From: Thiocapsa rosea
Lineage (GTDB): Bacteria > Pseudomonadota > Gammaproteobacteria > Chromatiales > Chromatiaceae
NCBI RefSeq assembly: GCF_003634315.1
Contig: NZ_RBXL01000001.1
Location: forward strand, 434,001-498,000
DNA length: 64,000 bases
Direction of reading: 5' to 3'
Shown: positions 18,237-27,741 of the stretch, in pieces
Layout: every line of letters begins with the position of its first letter
How positions within the stretch are numbered: the stretch's first letter is position 1
Made by a program: the position numbers and the translations under genes
Notes under the pieces: model-generated
Database searches by the model: none
What the model was told of the DNA's origin: nothing
Seen by the model: the letters and a program-made list of their open reading frames with translations, nothing else

Positions 18237-19729
18237 AGCAGACTTTCCCCCGTGATGAGTTGCGTCGCCCGGTTCAGCCATTGCGCAAGGAAGCCGGGGA
18301 TCGCGAGCCCCAGCCAGAGCACCAGCCCCAGATGCACGACGACCGGGATCATATTGGCCTTGACGGGCTGCTGGCCCTCGGGAGGGGTGCCGTAGACCAT
18401 CGGGTGCAGATGCCGGAAGAGCCCCGCGAAGGCGATGGCCAGGCCGGTCACCAGCGGCAGCGTCAGCCAGGGCTGCGCCTGCATGGTGGCGGTGAGCAGC
18501 AGGAACTCGCTGGTGAAGACCCCGAACGGCGGGAAGCCGGCGATGGCGGCCACGCCGATCAGCAGCGACCAGCCGACCGCCGGCTGGGTGCGGATGAGAC
18601 CGCGGATTTTCTCGATCCCCTGACTCCCGGCGATATGCGCGGCATGACCGACGGTGACGAAGATGGCCGACTTGGTGAGCGAATGCACCAGCATGTGCAG
18701 CAGCGCACCGAAGGTGGCGAGCGGGCCGCCGAGCCCGAACGCGAAGGTCATGAGCCCCATGTGCTCGATGGATGAGTAGCTGAACAGGCGCTTGATGTCG
18801 CGCTGGCGATGCAGGAAAAGCCCGGCGACCGTGAAGGAGACCAGCCCGAAGCCCATCAGCAAAGCCCCCGCCAGGTGCGGCGATGCGGTCGCCGCGAGCG
18901 AGCCGTCGACCAGCATCTTGAAACGCACCAGGGCATAGAGCGCGACGTTCAGCAGCAGCCCGGAGAGCACGGCGGACATGGGCGTCGGCCCCTCGGAGTG
19001 GGCGTCCGGCAGCCACTGGTGCATGGGCACCAGACCGACCTTGGTGCCGTAGCCGACCAGCAGGAAGACAAAGGCGATGCGCATGACGGTGGGGTCGAGC
19101 GCTGCGGCATGGGTGTAGAGACTGCTCCAGATCAGACCGGCGCCGGGCTCGGCGAGCGCGCCGAAGTCGATATGCTGGGCCGCGAAATAGGTCAGCACGG
19201 TGCCGAACAGGGCCAGCGCGATGCCCACACCGCAGAGGATGAAATACTTCCAGGCCGCCTCGATCGCCTCGGGCGTGCGGTAGAGCGAGACGAGCAGAAC
19301 GGTGGCGAGTGTCGCGCCCTCGACCGCGACCCAGAGGACACCGAGGTTGTCGGTGGTGAGCGCCGTCAGCATGGTCAGCATGAAGGTCTGATACATGCTG
19401 TGATAAACCCGCATGCCGCCGAGATAGACCCGGCCCTCGGCACGGACATGGCGCATGTAGGGCCGCGAGAAGATCGACGTGGTCAAACCGACGAAGGCAG
19501 TCAAGGCCACCAGATAGACGTTGAAGGCATCGACCCGAAAACCGATGCCGATCAGCTGGCCGAAGACCTCGCCATCGATGGCCACCAACCAGGCCAACCA
19601 GCCGGCGGCGGTAAGCGTAAGCGCCGAGACGGCGAGGTTCAGCCAGCCGCCCACGGCGGGCGGCCGGACCAGTGCCAGCGCGAGCGCACCCAGCAAAGGC
19701 GCCAGCAGTGTGAGCAGGAGTGCAGTCAC
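18233..19729 (-). CDS. HyfF/NuoN-like antiporter-type membrane subunit
   Basis: This 498-residue polytopic membrane protein of the Mrp/complex I antiporter family resembles hydrogenase-4 subunit F. About 14 hydrophobic segments are visible, with the conserved Glu in LWVAVEGATLATVLLVSLYR (TM5) and the Lys/His motif LLVGYGTKVGLVPMHQWLPD (TM7). These are the residues of ion-pumping antiporter modules. A GTG start overlaps the preceding gene's stop (GTGA), and the gene is in turn overlapped by the large-subunit gene. It probably contributes one ion channel to the complex. Confidence 0.94.
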   Translation of the reverse strand: MTALLLTLLAPLLGALALALVRPPAVGGWLNLAVSALTLTAAGWLAWLVAIDGEVFGQLIGIGFRVDAFNVYLVALTAFVGLTTSIFSRPYMRHVRAEGRVYLGGMRVYHSMYQTFMLTMLTALTTDNLGVLWVAVEGATLATVLLVSLYRTPEAIEAAWKYFILCGVGIALALFGTVLTYFAAQHIDFGALAEPGAGLIWSSLYTHAAALDPTVMRIAFVFLLVGYGTKVGLVPMHQWLPDAHSEGPTPMSAVLSGLLLNVALYALVRFKMLVDGSLAATASPHLAGALLMGFGLVSFTVAGLFLHRQRDIKRLFSYSSIEHMGLMTFAFGLGGPLATFGALLHMLVHSLTKSAIFVTVGHAAHIAGSQGIEKIRGLIRTQPAVGWSLLIGVAAIAGFPPFGVFTSEFLLLTATMQAQPWLTLPLVTGLAIAFAGLFRHLHPMVYGTPPEGQQPVKANMIPVVVHLGLVLWLGLAIPGFLAQWLNRATQLITGESLL

Positions 19730-20424
19730 GGACGCTCCTCCCCCGCCATCTCCGCCGTCTCGCTCAGCCGATTGAGCCGATCCACGTCCAGCGAGTCGAT
19801 GCTCTCGCGGATCTGAAAGAAGAAGACCCCGAACAGGACCATAGCGACCAGGACATCGAAGGCGACGCCCAGCTCGACGATCAGGGGCATGCCGCCGGTG
19901 GCCGAGACGGCGGCAAGGAAGAGCCCGTTCTCGATCGACATGAACCCCAGCACCTGGGCGACTGCCTGTTGGCGGACGACCATCATGAGGAAGCCGATCA
20001 GGACCACCGCGAGGCTGATGGCGAGAATGTTGCGCGTGAAGGCCAGCTCCTCGGCCACCATCGGCAGCACCAGCCAGGAGCTGAAGATCACCAGGCCGAC
20101 CGCCGCGATGATGGCCAGGGTCGGACGCTGCAGGGCCTCGGTGTGACGCTCCAGCGCCAGTCCGCGGACCTGCCGATGGAGCATTGCAGGGATCACCAAC
20201 GCCTTGAGGATCAGCGTCAATCCGGCCGAGAAATACAGATGATGGACCTCGCCGCTCAGGGCCACCACCGCGGTCACCGCGGCGACCAGGGCGCCCTGCC
20301 AGGCGAAGGCATGGATCGCCGAAACCAGCCGACTCTGCGCCAGCAGGACGAAGGAAAGAAAAAGGACCAGGGCAGCCAGCAGGACCACCAACTGTTGCAG
20401 CAGCGGCAACGCCGGGAGGTTCAT
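19726..20424 (-). CDS. HyfE-like small membrane subunit
   Basis: This 232-residue membrane protein has about seven hydrophobic segments and matches hydrogenase-4 subunit E in size, with a NuoK-like C-terminal half carrying LGFMSIENGLFLAAVSA (the membrane Glu of NuoK/MrpC proteins). Its ATG overlaps the stop of the HyfC-like gene (ATGA) and its own stop overlaps the next start, so the subunits are translationally coupled. Confidence 0.92.
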   Translation of the reverse strand: MNLPALPLLQQLVVLLAALVLFLSFVLLAQSRLVSAIHAFAWQGALVAAVTAVVALSGEVHHLYFSAGLTLILKALVIPAMLHRQVRGLALERHTEALQRPTLAIIAAVGLVIFSSWLVLPMVAEELAFTRNILAISLAVVLIGFLMMVVRQQAVAQVLGFMSIENGLFLAAVSATGGMPLIVELGVAFDVLVAMVLFGVFFFQIRESIDSLDVDRLNRLSETAEMAGEERP

Positions 20425-21386
20425 GCCCCTACCTCCAGGATCACATGGCTCAAGAGCCCGAGCAGGGCCAGCAGCAGGGCGAGATTCAGAAAGGCCGGGA
20501 CACGGAAGAGTCGCATCTTCGCGAGGACCGTCTCGGCCACCGCCAGGGCAGCCCCGAGCACCGCCAGCTTGAGCAGGATGGCACCCAACCCGATCGCCAG
20601 CGACGCGGGTGCCGGGTCCGTCGCGATCCCCCAGGGAAAGAAGATGTTGGCGACCAGCACACCGTAGAGCAGAAGCTTGATCTGAGCGGCCCACTCCATC
20701 AGGGCCAGATGCCGACCCGAGTATTCGAGCACCATGGCCTCGTGGACCATGGTCAGCTCCAAGTGAGTCGTCGGATTGTCGACCGGGATACGGCCGGTCT
20801 CGGCGAGCGCCACCAGCGTCAGTCCTGCAAAGGCAAAGAGATAGGAGGGGCGCAGGACGAAGGCATCGCCGAGATGATGGGCGATGAGGCTTCCGAGATT
20901 GGTGCTGTGGGCCGTCATGGCCAGGGTGAAGACCGCCATCAGCATCGCCGGCTCGGCCAAGGCGGAGATCATCATCTCGCGCGAGGCGCCCATGCCGCCG
21001 AAGGCGGTGCCCACGTCCATGCCGGCAAGGGCGAGGAAGACGCGTGCCAGCGCCAGTAGCCCGGCAAGCACGATGATGTCGGCCACCACCGCGGTCGGCA
21101 GATCGATGGTCAGAAGCGGCACCGTCGCCGCCGCCAGCCAGGTGGCGACGAAGACCACGGAAGGTGCGGCGCGAAACAGGGGCGAAGCGGTATGGGCAAC
21201 CCGTGCCTCCTTGAAGAGCAGCTTGCGCAGCTCGCGATAGGGCTGAAAGACCGAGGCCCCGCGCCGGTTCTGCAGGCGCGCCTTGACCTTGCGGACCCAG
21301 CCCACCAGGAGCGGGGCGAGCGCCGGAAACAGGAGCGCCTGCACGAAGGCGAGCAGCCAGGCGGACGGGGTTAGAATCTCGGCCAT
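20421..21386 (-). CDS. HyfC/NuoH-like membrane anchor subunit
   Basis: This 321-residue protein of the NuoH/HycD/HyfC family has eight hydrophobic segments. The family's cytoplasmic loop is present (LQNRRGASVFQPYRELRKLL), as is the acidic quinone-side motif AETGRIPVDNPTTHLELTMV. It anchors the peripheral arm to the membrane. It is separated from the upstream HyfB-like gene by 252 bases of simple repeats, unlike the other, overlapping junctions of this operon. Confidence 0.95.
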   Translation of the reverse strand: MAEILTPSAWLLAFVQALLFPALAPLLVGWVRKVKARLQNRRGASVFQPYRELRKLLFKEARVAHTASPLFRAAPSVVFVATWLAAATVPLLTIDLPTAVVADIIVLAGLLALARVFLALAGMDVGTAFGGMGASREMMISALAEPAMLMAVFTLAMTAHSTNLGSLIAHHLGDAFVLRPSYLFAFAGLTLVALAETGRIPVDNPTTHLELTMVHEAMVLEYSGRHLALMEWAAQIKLLLYGVLVANIFFPWGIATDPAPASLAIGLGAILLKLAVLGAALAVAETVLAKMRLFRVPAFLNLALLLALLGLLSHVILEVGA

Positions 21387-21638
<252 letters not shown>

Positions 21639-23654
21639 TCATGCGGAGACGATCCACAGCAAGACCAGCAAGGTCACCAGGGTCCACCCGAGATAGACGC
21701 GGACATTGCCCGACTGCAGACGGACCACGCGGCGCGCGGCGGCCTCGACCAGACGTGCCAGGGGCAGATAGAGCGCGTCCCAACTGCGGTCGCCGATCTT
21801 GATCTGATAGCGCGTCCCGCCGTCTTCGCGTGCCACCTGCGCCTCCTCGACCCGGAACAGCAAGGCGAAGACCCGCCGTACCGGTTGGGCGAAGGCGGTC
21901 GCCGTATATTGCATCCGCGCCGTCGGCGGTGCGAAACCGCAGTCCCAGGCATCGCAGCGCCGCACCCGGCGCACGCCGACACGGTGCAGGCTCCAGACCA
22001 CCAGAACGGCGATCGCGATGAGGAGCACGGTCACCAGAGGCGCACTGTAGCTGGCCGTTTCAAACGCATTCGGCACCAGCCAGAGCCAGCCTCGACTGCC
22101 CGCGTCGGGCAGCCCGCCACCGAGAAGCTGGCGCGGAACGGCATCGATCAGATTGATGACCAGGGTCGGAAAGAGACCGAGCAGAACACAAAGCGCCGCG
22201 AGCACACCCTGCCCGGCGCGGATCCCCCAGGGACCGGGCCGGGCGCGGCGCACATGCCGACTGCGCGCCTGACCGAGGAAAGCGATGCCGTAAACCTTTA
22301 CGAAGGTCGCCGCCACCAGGGCGCCCGTGAGCGCCAGCACGGCGGTGGCGATCGGGATGAGGCTGCGCATAACACCGCTCTCGAGCTGCCAAGCCTGCAG
22401 GGCGGCCTGGAAGGTCAGCCACTCGGAGACGAAGCCGTTGAAGGGTGGCAGCGCGGCGATCGACAGACAACCGATCAGGAAGAAGAAGCCCGTCCAGGGC
22501 ATGCGCCGCAGCAGGCCGCCCATTTGCTCGAGATCACGCTCGTGGGTGCTGTGCAGGATGGAGCCGGCGCCGAGAAAGAGCAGGCCCTTGAAGAGGGCAT
22601 GATTGAGCGCGTGATAGAGTGCTGCGACGAAGGCGAGCGCACCCGGCAGCGGATGGCCTGTGCCGATGAAGATCAGCGCCAACCCCAGAGCGATGAAGAC
22701 GATGCCCAGGTTCTCGACGGATGAATAGGCGAGTAGACGTTTCAGATCGGTCTGCATCAGCGCAAAGAGCGCTCCCGTGAGCGCCGAGAGGCTGCCGATC
22801 GCCAGCACCGCCATCCCCCAGGTCCACTGGACATCGCCGATCAGATCGAACACCAGACGGATGAAGCCATAGACCGCCACCTTGAGCATGACGCCGGACA
22901 TCAGGGCCGAGATGTACGAGGGCGCGGCCGGATGTGCCTCGGGCAGCCAGGCATGCAGCGGCACCAAACCGGCCTTCATGCCGAAGCCGAGAAAGCACAA
23001 CCCGAACGCCACGCTGGCCCACATCGGCGACAGCTCGGCAGCGCGCATGGACGCGAAGGCGAAACCGTCGCCGAAGGAGGCCAGCACCCCGAACCCGAGC
23101 AGGATGCTCAGGCCACCGACATGGGCCATCAGGAGATAGAGAAAGGCCGCGCGTCGGTTGGCCGCCTGCTCATGCTGAAAGGCGACCAGGAAGTAGGACG
23201 CCAGAGACATGACCTCCCAGGCGATCATAAATAGGAAGGCGTCGTCGGCCAGGACCACCAGGAGCATCCCGGCCAGGAAGAGCCCGGTGAAGCCGCCGAG
23301 CGCGACCAGCGAATCGCGGCCCTGCTCGAGCCCGCGCACGTAGGCCGGCCCGTAGAGCCCGATCGCGCTGGTCACCAAACCGAACAGCAGCAGGAAGAAC
23401 CCGGCAAGCGCATCGATGCGCACATGCCAGGGCAGCCAGGGCAGGCCCAAGGGCAAGGTCGCCGTCGCCACGCCGCCCGACAACAAGGCGCCCAGTCCCG
23501 CGACGATCGCCGCCAGACCGCAGAGACCTGTCAACGGCATCGCCGCGAAGCGCACCACCTTGGGGAAGCGTACCGCCAGAAGCGAGACGGCGGCCGATCC
23601 GAGGGCCAGCACCACCGCGAGTCCGGCGATGGACAAGGCGATCTCGATCCTCAT
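21639..23654 (-). CDS. HyfB/NuoL-like antiporter-type membrane subunit
   Basis: This 671-residue polytopic protein resembles hydrogenase-4 subunit B and complex I NuoL. Typical motifs are the TM5 Glu in FMIAWEVMSLASYFLVAF, the TM7 Lys in LGFGMKAGLVPLHAWLPEAH, and the loop AYSSVENLGIVFIALG. The C-terminus ends in an extra anchor helix (TLVTLLVLLWIVSA). Its start overlaps the XRE regulator stop (ATGA), making it the first structural gene of the operon. With the HyfF-like subunit, the complex has two antiporter modules. Confidence 0.95.
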   Translation of the reverse strand: MRIEIALSIAGLAVVLALGSAAVSLLAVRFPKVVRFAAMPLTGLCGLAAIVAGLGALLSGGVATATLPLGLPWLPWHVRIDALAGFFLLLFGLVTSAIGLYGPAYVRGLEQGRDSLVALGGFTGLFLAGMLLVVLADDAFLFMIAWEVMSLASYFLVAFQHEQAANRRAAFLYLLMAHVGGLSILLGFGVLASFGDGFAFASMRAAELSPMWASVAFGLCFLGFGMKAGLVPLHAWLPEAHPAAPSYISALMSGVMLKVAVYGFIRLVFDLIGDVQWTWGMAVLAIGSLSALTGALFALMQTDLKRLLAYSSVENLGIVFIALGLALIFIGTGHPLPGALAFVAALYHALNHALFKGLLFLGAGSILHSTHERDLEQMGGLLRRMPWTGFFFLIGCLSIAALPPFNGFVSEWLTFQAALQAWQLESGVMRSLIPIATAVLALTGALVAATFVKVYGIAFLGQARSRHVRRARPGPWGIRAGQGVLAALCVLLGLFPTLVINLIDAVPRQLLGGGLPDAGSRGWLWLVPNAFETASYSAPLVTVLLIAIAVLVVWSLHRVGVRRVRRCDAWDCGFAPPTARMQYTATAFAQPVRRVFALLFRVEEAQVAREDGGTRYQIKIGDRSWDALYLPLARLVEAAARRVVRLQSGNVRVYLGWTLVTLLVLLWIVSA

Positions 23655-23932
23655 GAGGTCGCGTCGGTGCCGGTCGCCTCGGAGTTGGTCTGCTTGAGCC
23701 GGACCCCGCGCCCGCCGCCTGCGCTGACCTGGCCCTCGCCGATCAGCTCGATCCCGGCCCGATCCAGCGCCTCGATCAGCTTCATGACCGAATCCAGATT
23801 GCCGCGGACTTGACCGTCACTGGCCTCCATCCGTTGAATGGTCGGCACAGACAGACCCGCAGCCTCGGCCAACCCCCTTTGGTCGAGCCCCAGCAGGGCA
23901 CGTGAGGCACGGATCTGAGCAGCAATAATCAT
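23651..23932 (-). CDS. XRE-family helix-turn-helix regulator
   Basis: This 93-residue protein has an N-terminal lambda-repressor-like HTH (IRASRALLGLDQRGLAEAAG through SVPTIQRME) and a short tail. It starts the operon for the Ehr-type complex and overlaps the next gene by four bases, so it probably autoregulates the operon. A full dispersed palindromic element sits 5 bases upstream of the start codon, so promoter and element must overlap or the transcript begins within the element. Confidence 0.9.
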   Translation of the reverse strand: MIIAAQIRASRALLGLDQRGLAEAAGLSVPTIQRMEASDGQVRGNLDSVMKLIEALDRAGIELIGEGQVSAGGGRGVRLKQTNSEATGTDATS

Positions 23933-23936
23933 GTTC

Positions 23937-24127
23937 TAAACCGCGTCCAGAGCGAAATGCGTCATTTTCATGTTGTGTTTAGCGTCGGGGACTTCCTTGA
24001 TCTCAGCGAGACGCGGTTTAAAATTTAACTTTTTAATACTTTAAACCGCGCCAGCTCCGACAGTCGTCGGAGCTGGCGCCGCCAAGCCATTCCAACAAAT
24101 TGCGCATACCGCACCGGGCGCGGTTTA
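23937..24127 (+). repeat. Dispersed palindromic element, full copy (B)
   Basis: Layout is X module TAAACCGCGTCCAGAGCGA...GACGCGGTTTA, an AT-rich linker, then Y module TAAACCGCGCC...GGGCGCGGTTTA. The Y interior carries a nested palindrome (CCAGCTCCGAC/GTCGGAGCTGG). Confidence 0.9.
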
Positions 24128-24248
24128 AACATCACCAAGCATATTTTAGACATGATTTTATAGCGCGGAGATATCATTCAGCAAGATGTATTTCGATCTG
24201 TCGATTCGCTCGGAGCCCGGCATCATGCCCGCGGCCTGGCGTGCACGC

Positions 24249-24264
24249 CTGTCTTTTTCGACAG
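24249..24264 (+). promoter_or_regulatory. LexA (SOS) box upstream of yebG
   Basis: CTGT-N8-ACAG is an exact match to the core LexA operator of gammaproteobacteria. It lies 62 bases before the yebG start, and a second ACAG-TATA-CTGT palindrome overlaps its right end. yebG is a known LexA-controlled gene in E. coli, which supports the call. Confidence 0.85.
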
Positions 24265-24325
24265 TATACTGTCCGCTCAAGCCCTCGCGCGGGGCTCACC
24301 ACAGCCGACCCTGGAGCCCAAGACC

Positions 24326-24670
24326 GTGATCGAAATCGAATACGTCGTCAGAGACCAGAAGGGAGCCGAACGCTTGCGTACGACCGACAAAAAGGCCGCC
24401 GATGCCTACGACAAAGCACTCGAAAGTGCGGAGCGACTCGCCGAGCTCCTGCGCCACGACAAGATCCTGCCGGACCTCCCCGAAAGCGATCTCGAGGAGC
24501 TGACCATCTATCTTGCGCGCAACGCCAAAACGGTCGAGCGCATCCTCAAGGGCAAGTCGGCCGAGATCGAAACCATCGAGCCCGTCGAAACCGCGAAGGA
24601 CGACAGCGAGACGGTGGAGGAGCAACCCGAGGCGACGTCCAAGGTCGCAAACCTGCGGGCCGCTGGCTGA
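24326..24670 (+). CDS. yebG: YebG family SOS-induced protein
   Basis: This 114-residue acidic protein matches the YebG family, with VVRDQKGAERLRTTDKKAAD and AYDKALESAERLAELL like the E. coli protein, followed by a variable charged tail. The GTG start gives the conserved IEIEYVVRD N-terminus. The role of YebG is unknown beyond DNA-damage induction. The consensus LexA box 62 bases upstream confirms SOS control here. Confidence 0.88.
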   Translation: MIEIEYVVRDQKGAERLRTTDKKAADAYDKALESAERLAELLRHDKILPDLPESDLEELTIYLARNAKTVERILKGKSAEIETIEPVETAKDDSETVEEQPEATSKVANLRAAG

Positions 24671-25010
24671 CCGGGTCCGCAGGCTGGACGGCACCCTAGG
24701 GTAACGGGAACAAGCGCGGCTGGGTGGACTGCGCTGCGCTTGTCCACCCTACGGGCGTTTTTTGGGCTCGGCCAGTGCGGACAATACCCGGCGTGTGCAA
24801 TGCATCGAAAAATCAATGCGTGCCGGATCCATCCCGTCTAGAGTCCCCTCAGACGACCGAGCACGCGGAACTCTCGACGGTCGATCCGTCAAAGACAGCG
24901 AGCCTCGCGACGGGATCGCGCTGATGCAACCCGCGCGAGCAGCTCGAACCGCATTCGTCCAGCTCGCCCCGACACTCTGTCCCCAACCCATCGACTCGGA
25001 GACCTTGCCT
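24671..25010. other. Gap between yebG and the DUF3365 gene
   Basis: Contains one copy of the GGTGGACAAGCG-type palindrome (24722-24762). Nothing else is recognised. The reading frame of the next gene is open back to 24762, but the signal peptide fixes the real start at 25011. Confidence 0.5.
24722..24762. repeat. GGTGGACTGCGCTGCGCTTGTCCACC palindrome family
   Basis: A short palindrome with arms GGTGGAC/GTCCACC and the tail CCTACGGGCG. Copies are seen again at about 37083-37115 and, doubled, at 47353-47453. Similar sequences are scattered through many proteobacterial genomes. Confidence 0.75.
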
Positions 25011-25583
25011 ATGAAACGCGTCGCACGCCTGACCGCTGCAACAGCCATCCTCGCCGCCACCACGCTCAGTGCCGAGACACCGCCGAACCCGAACGCTGCC
25101 GAAGCCAAGGCCATCGTCCAAGAGTTCGCCACGACGCTGCAGGGCGAGTTGCAGGCCGCCATGAAGGACGGCGGCCCGGTCAACGCCATCGCGGTCTGTC
25201 AAGACCGTGCACCTGCTATCGCGGCCGACCTCTCCGCGCGCACCGGTTGGGAGGTCGGTCGAACCAGCCTCAAGACGCGCAACACTGCCGAGAATTCGCC
25301 GGATGCCTGGGAGCAGACGGTCCTCGCGGACTTCGACGCCCGTCGCGCCGCCGGAGAAGACGTGCAACCGATGGCCTATGCCGAGGTCGTGGAGACCGCC
25401 GACGGCAAGACCTTCCGCTTCATGAAGGCCATCCCGACCGCGGAGGTCTGTCTCGCCTGCCACGGCACCGCCATCACGCCGGATCTCGCGACGGCGATCG
25501 ATGAGCGCTATCCTGATGACATGGCACGCGGCTACAGCCTCGGCGATGTCCGAGGCGCATTCAGCCTGTCCAAGCCGCTTTAA
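25011..25583 (+). CDS. Periplasmic c-type haem DUF3365 (Tll0287-like) protein
   Basis: This 190-residue exported protein has a signal peptide at residues 1-22 and a DUF3365/Tll0287-like sensor domain with one CxxCH haem-attachment site (CLACHG) near residue 150, followed by the conserved RYPDDMARGYSLGDVRGAFS. Such proteins bind a single c-haem in the periplasm and are proposed redox or gas sensors. It stands alone here, without a kinase or cyclase partner. I chose the ATG directly before the signal peptide. Confidence 0.9.
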   Translation: MKRVARLTAATAILAATTLSAETPPNPNAAEAKAIVQEFATTLQGELQAAMKDGGPVNAIAVCQDRAPAIAADLSARTGWEVGRTSLKTRNTAENSPDAWEQTVLADFDARRAAGEDVQPMAYAEVVETADGKTFRFMKAIPTAEVCLACHGTAITPDLATAIDERYPDDMARGYSLGDVRGAFSLSKPL

Positions 25584-25590
25584 ACCTACC

Positions 25591-25612
25591 GCGCCCGGAC
25601 GCCAGTCCGGGC
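25591..25612 (+). terminator. GC-rich hairpin downstream of the DUF3365 gene
   Basis: A 9-base-pair stem CGCCCGGAC/GTCCGGGCG with a 4-base loop lies 8 bases after the stop codon. No T-run follows, so it may protect the mRNA end rather than terminate. Confidence 0.55.
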
Positions 25613-25655
25613 GATCGCTTCAGCATCGCTCCGCGCTCTGCGCCGAGGCGCCAAC

Positions 25656-26294
25656 GTGACATCAGACATGGCCGAGGAACGGTTCGATCTCAGCTATAAG
25701 GGCGATCTGGCTCCCGGAGCCGACCCTGCCCGGGTGCGCGAGCGCCTGACGGCGCTCTTCAAGCTCAGCGAGGCGGGTGCCGAGCGCCTCTTCACCGGAC
25801 GGCCGGTGATCGTCAAACGCAACGCCGATGCCGCGACCACGGCACGCTTTACCGAGGTCTTCGAGCACGCCGGCGCCCGCCTGACGGTGACGCCACTGAA
25901 CACACCCCTGAACACGCCCCGGAACACCGAGGCGCAACCGCTCACATCCGGCAACGCGACCGAGGCCGTGTCGGCGTTGCACCGCGACCCATCCCCGCAA
26001 CCGGACTCACCCGACGACAGCGCCAACCCGCCTCTCTCGCTGGCCACCGCCCAAGACGGCTTTCTCGAACCCTCACGCACGGTTAACATAGCGGCCTTCG
26101 ACACAGGCGAGCTGAGCCTCGTCTCGGGACAGGACTGGAGCTTGGCGGACTGCGAGCCGCTGCCCACGCCGATCCCGATTCCCGACATCGACTATCTCTC
26201 GCTTGCCGAGATCGAGCCGCCCGACGAGAGCCCTCGGAGCGAGCGCCCTCGGAGCGAGCCCCCGGGGAGCGCGCCCCGGGAGCCGCCCGACTGA
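25656..26294 (+). CDS. Hypothetical protein with conserved N-terminal domain and proline-rich tail
   Basis: This 212-residue soluble protein has an N-terminal region of about 80 residues (FDLSYKGDLAPGADPARVRE, then LTALFKLSEAGAERLFTGRP) that recurs in many gammaproteobacterial proteins of unknown function. The rest is low-complexity, with TPLNTPLNTPRNT repeats and a C-terminal run of SERPRSEPPG. GTG at 25656 is used; an ATG at 25668 is an alternative. No signal peptide or membrane segment was seen, and I cannot assign a role. Confidence 0.65.
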   Translation: MTSDMAEERFDLSYKGDLAPGADPARVRERLTALFKLSEAGAERLFTGRPVIVKRNADAATTARFTEVFEHAGARLTVTPLNTPLNTPRNTEAQPLTSGNATEAVSALHRDPSPQPDSPDDSANPPLSLATAQDGFLEPSRTVNIAAFDTGELSLVSGQDWSLADCEPLPTPIPIPDIDYLSLAEIEPPDESPRSERPRSEPPGSAPREPPD

Positions 26295-26304
26295 CGCATG
26301 GGCC

Positions 26305-26497
26305 TAAACCGCGTCCAGAGCAACATGCGTCATTTTCACGTTGCGTTTGGCTTCGGAGATATCCTCGACCTCGGTGAGACGCGGTTTAAGATTTTATATT
26401 TTTCAGAATTTTAAACCGCGCCGGCTCCGGCGGTCGTCGGAGCCGGCGCGGCCAAGCCAATCCGACAAACAACGCATACCGCACTGGGCGCGGTTTA
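26305..26497 (+). repeat. Dispersed palindromic element, full copy (C)
   Basis: X module, AT-rich linker and Y module as in copy B. The Y interior has a strong nested palindrome (CCGGCTCCG/CGGAGCCGG). It lies between the preceding hypothetical gene and the oxidoreductase gene. Confidence 0.9.
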
Positions 26498-26518
26498 TGA
26501 GCAGAGCATGAGCAGCGT

Positions 26519-27712
26519 ATGAGCACGGACTTCGACCATATCGTCATCGGCGCCGGCATCAGCGGCTTGGGTGCCGCCCATTTCTCGGCCCGCCGCGGCC
26601 ACCGGACCCTCGTGCTGGAGTCATCGGATCGTGTCGGGGGCTGCATCAACAGTCAGACCTTCCCTGAGCTCGGTGGCTTCTGGACCGAGGCCGGTGGCCA
26701 TACCTGCTTCAACAGCTACGGCAATCTTCTGTCGATCCTGGACGATCTCGGATTGACCCGACACGTTCAGCCCAAGGGGAAGGTCGGCTATCTTCTTTGG
26801 AAAGGAGGGCAACGCGGCTCGATCCTCTCGGCGCTGCACATTTGGGAGGCGATGCGCTCGATCCCGAAGATCTTCTCTGCCCCCAAAGAAGGGCGCAGTG
26901 TCTCGGATTATTACGGCGATGTCCTCGGACGACGCAACTATCGCGACCTGCTGCGTCATGCCTTTCAGGCCGTGATCTGCCAGCCGGCCGACAACTACCC
27001 CGCCGAGGCGCTGTTTCGCCGCAAACCGCGCCGCAAAGACGTCATCAAGGCGTTCACCTTCTCGACCGGACTCTCGGCCATCCCGGCGGCCATCGCCGCG
27101 CAGGAGGGGCTCGAGGTCCGCACCGGAGCGCAGATCTCGGCGATCGAGCGCAATGGCGAAGGCTTTCGCGTCACGACCGGCGGGGAGACGTTGAGCTGCG
27201 GCTCGCTCACCCTCGCCGTCCCGCCCGATGTCGCCACTGCACTGCTGCCGGCCGGCTTCGACGCCGCACGGGCCGCGATCACCGATATCGGCGTGGCCGA
27301 GATCGAGACCCTGGTCCTGGCGTTCCGCACCTCTGACCTGGGGCTCAAACCCATCGCGGGTCTCATCGCCGTCGACGAGGCATTCTACTCGGCCGTCTCG
27401 CGCGATTTTCTCGCCGACCCGAGCTACCGCGGATTCGCCTTCCACTTCCGACCGGGCGTGCTCGGCGAGCAGGCCCAGATCGAGCGGGCCTGTCTCGCGC
27501 TGGGCACCACGCCGAGCCACATCGCGGCACAGGCGCGGGTGCGCAACCGTTTGCCGGCACTGCGCACGGGCCACAACGCGCGGGTACGACGACTCGACGA
27601 GACCCTCGCCGGGACGCGGCTCGCCGTCACCGGAAACTGGTTCCTCGGCGTCTCCATCGAGGACGCCCTGACACGCAGCCGCAGCGAGTCGGACCGACTC
27701 TTCGCGGGATAA
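26519..27712 (+). CDS. FAD-dependent amine-oxidase/protoporphyrinogen-oxidase-like enzyme
   Basis: This 397-residue flavoprotein has an N-terminal Rossmann FAD-binding motif ([16 protein letters not shown], then [11 protein letters not shown]) and a C-terminal FAD-contact region ([17 protein letters not shown]), as in amine oxidases, phytoene desaturases and HemY-type oxidases. [19 protein letters not shown] resembles the protoporphyrinogen/coproporphyrinogen oxidase branch. The substrate is unproven. It precedes creA by 29 bases and may be cotranscribed with it. Confidence 0.85.
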   Translation: MSTDFDHIVIGAGISGLGAAHFSARRGHRTLVLESSDRVGGCINSQTFPELGGFWTEAGGHTCFNSYGNLLSILDDLGLTRHVQPKGKVGYLLWKGGQRGSILSALHIWEAMRSIPKIFSAPKEGRSVSDYYGDVLGRRNYRDLLRHAFQAVICQPADNYPAEALFRRKPRRKDVIKAFTFSTGLSAIPAAIAAQEGLEVRTGAQISAIERNGEGFRVTTGGETLSCGSLTLAVPPDVATALLPAGFDAARAAITDIGVAEIETLVLAFRTSDLGLKPIAGLIAVDEAFYSAVSRDFLADPSYRGFAFHFRPGVLGEQAQIERACLALGTTPSHIAAQARVRNRLPALRTGHNARVRRLDETLAGTRLAVTGNWFLGVSIEDALTRSRSESDRLFAG

Positions 27713-27741
27713 GACACCACGTCACCCCAATCGAGACACCC

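Noticed and set aside
18237-19016. N-terminal extension of the HyfG-like protein
   Set aside because: It overlaps the HyfF-like gene in another frame; the GTG at 18236 gives the family N-terminus and a GTGA overlap.
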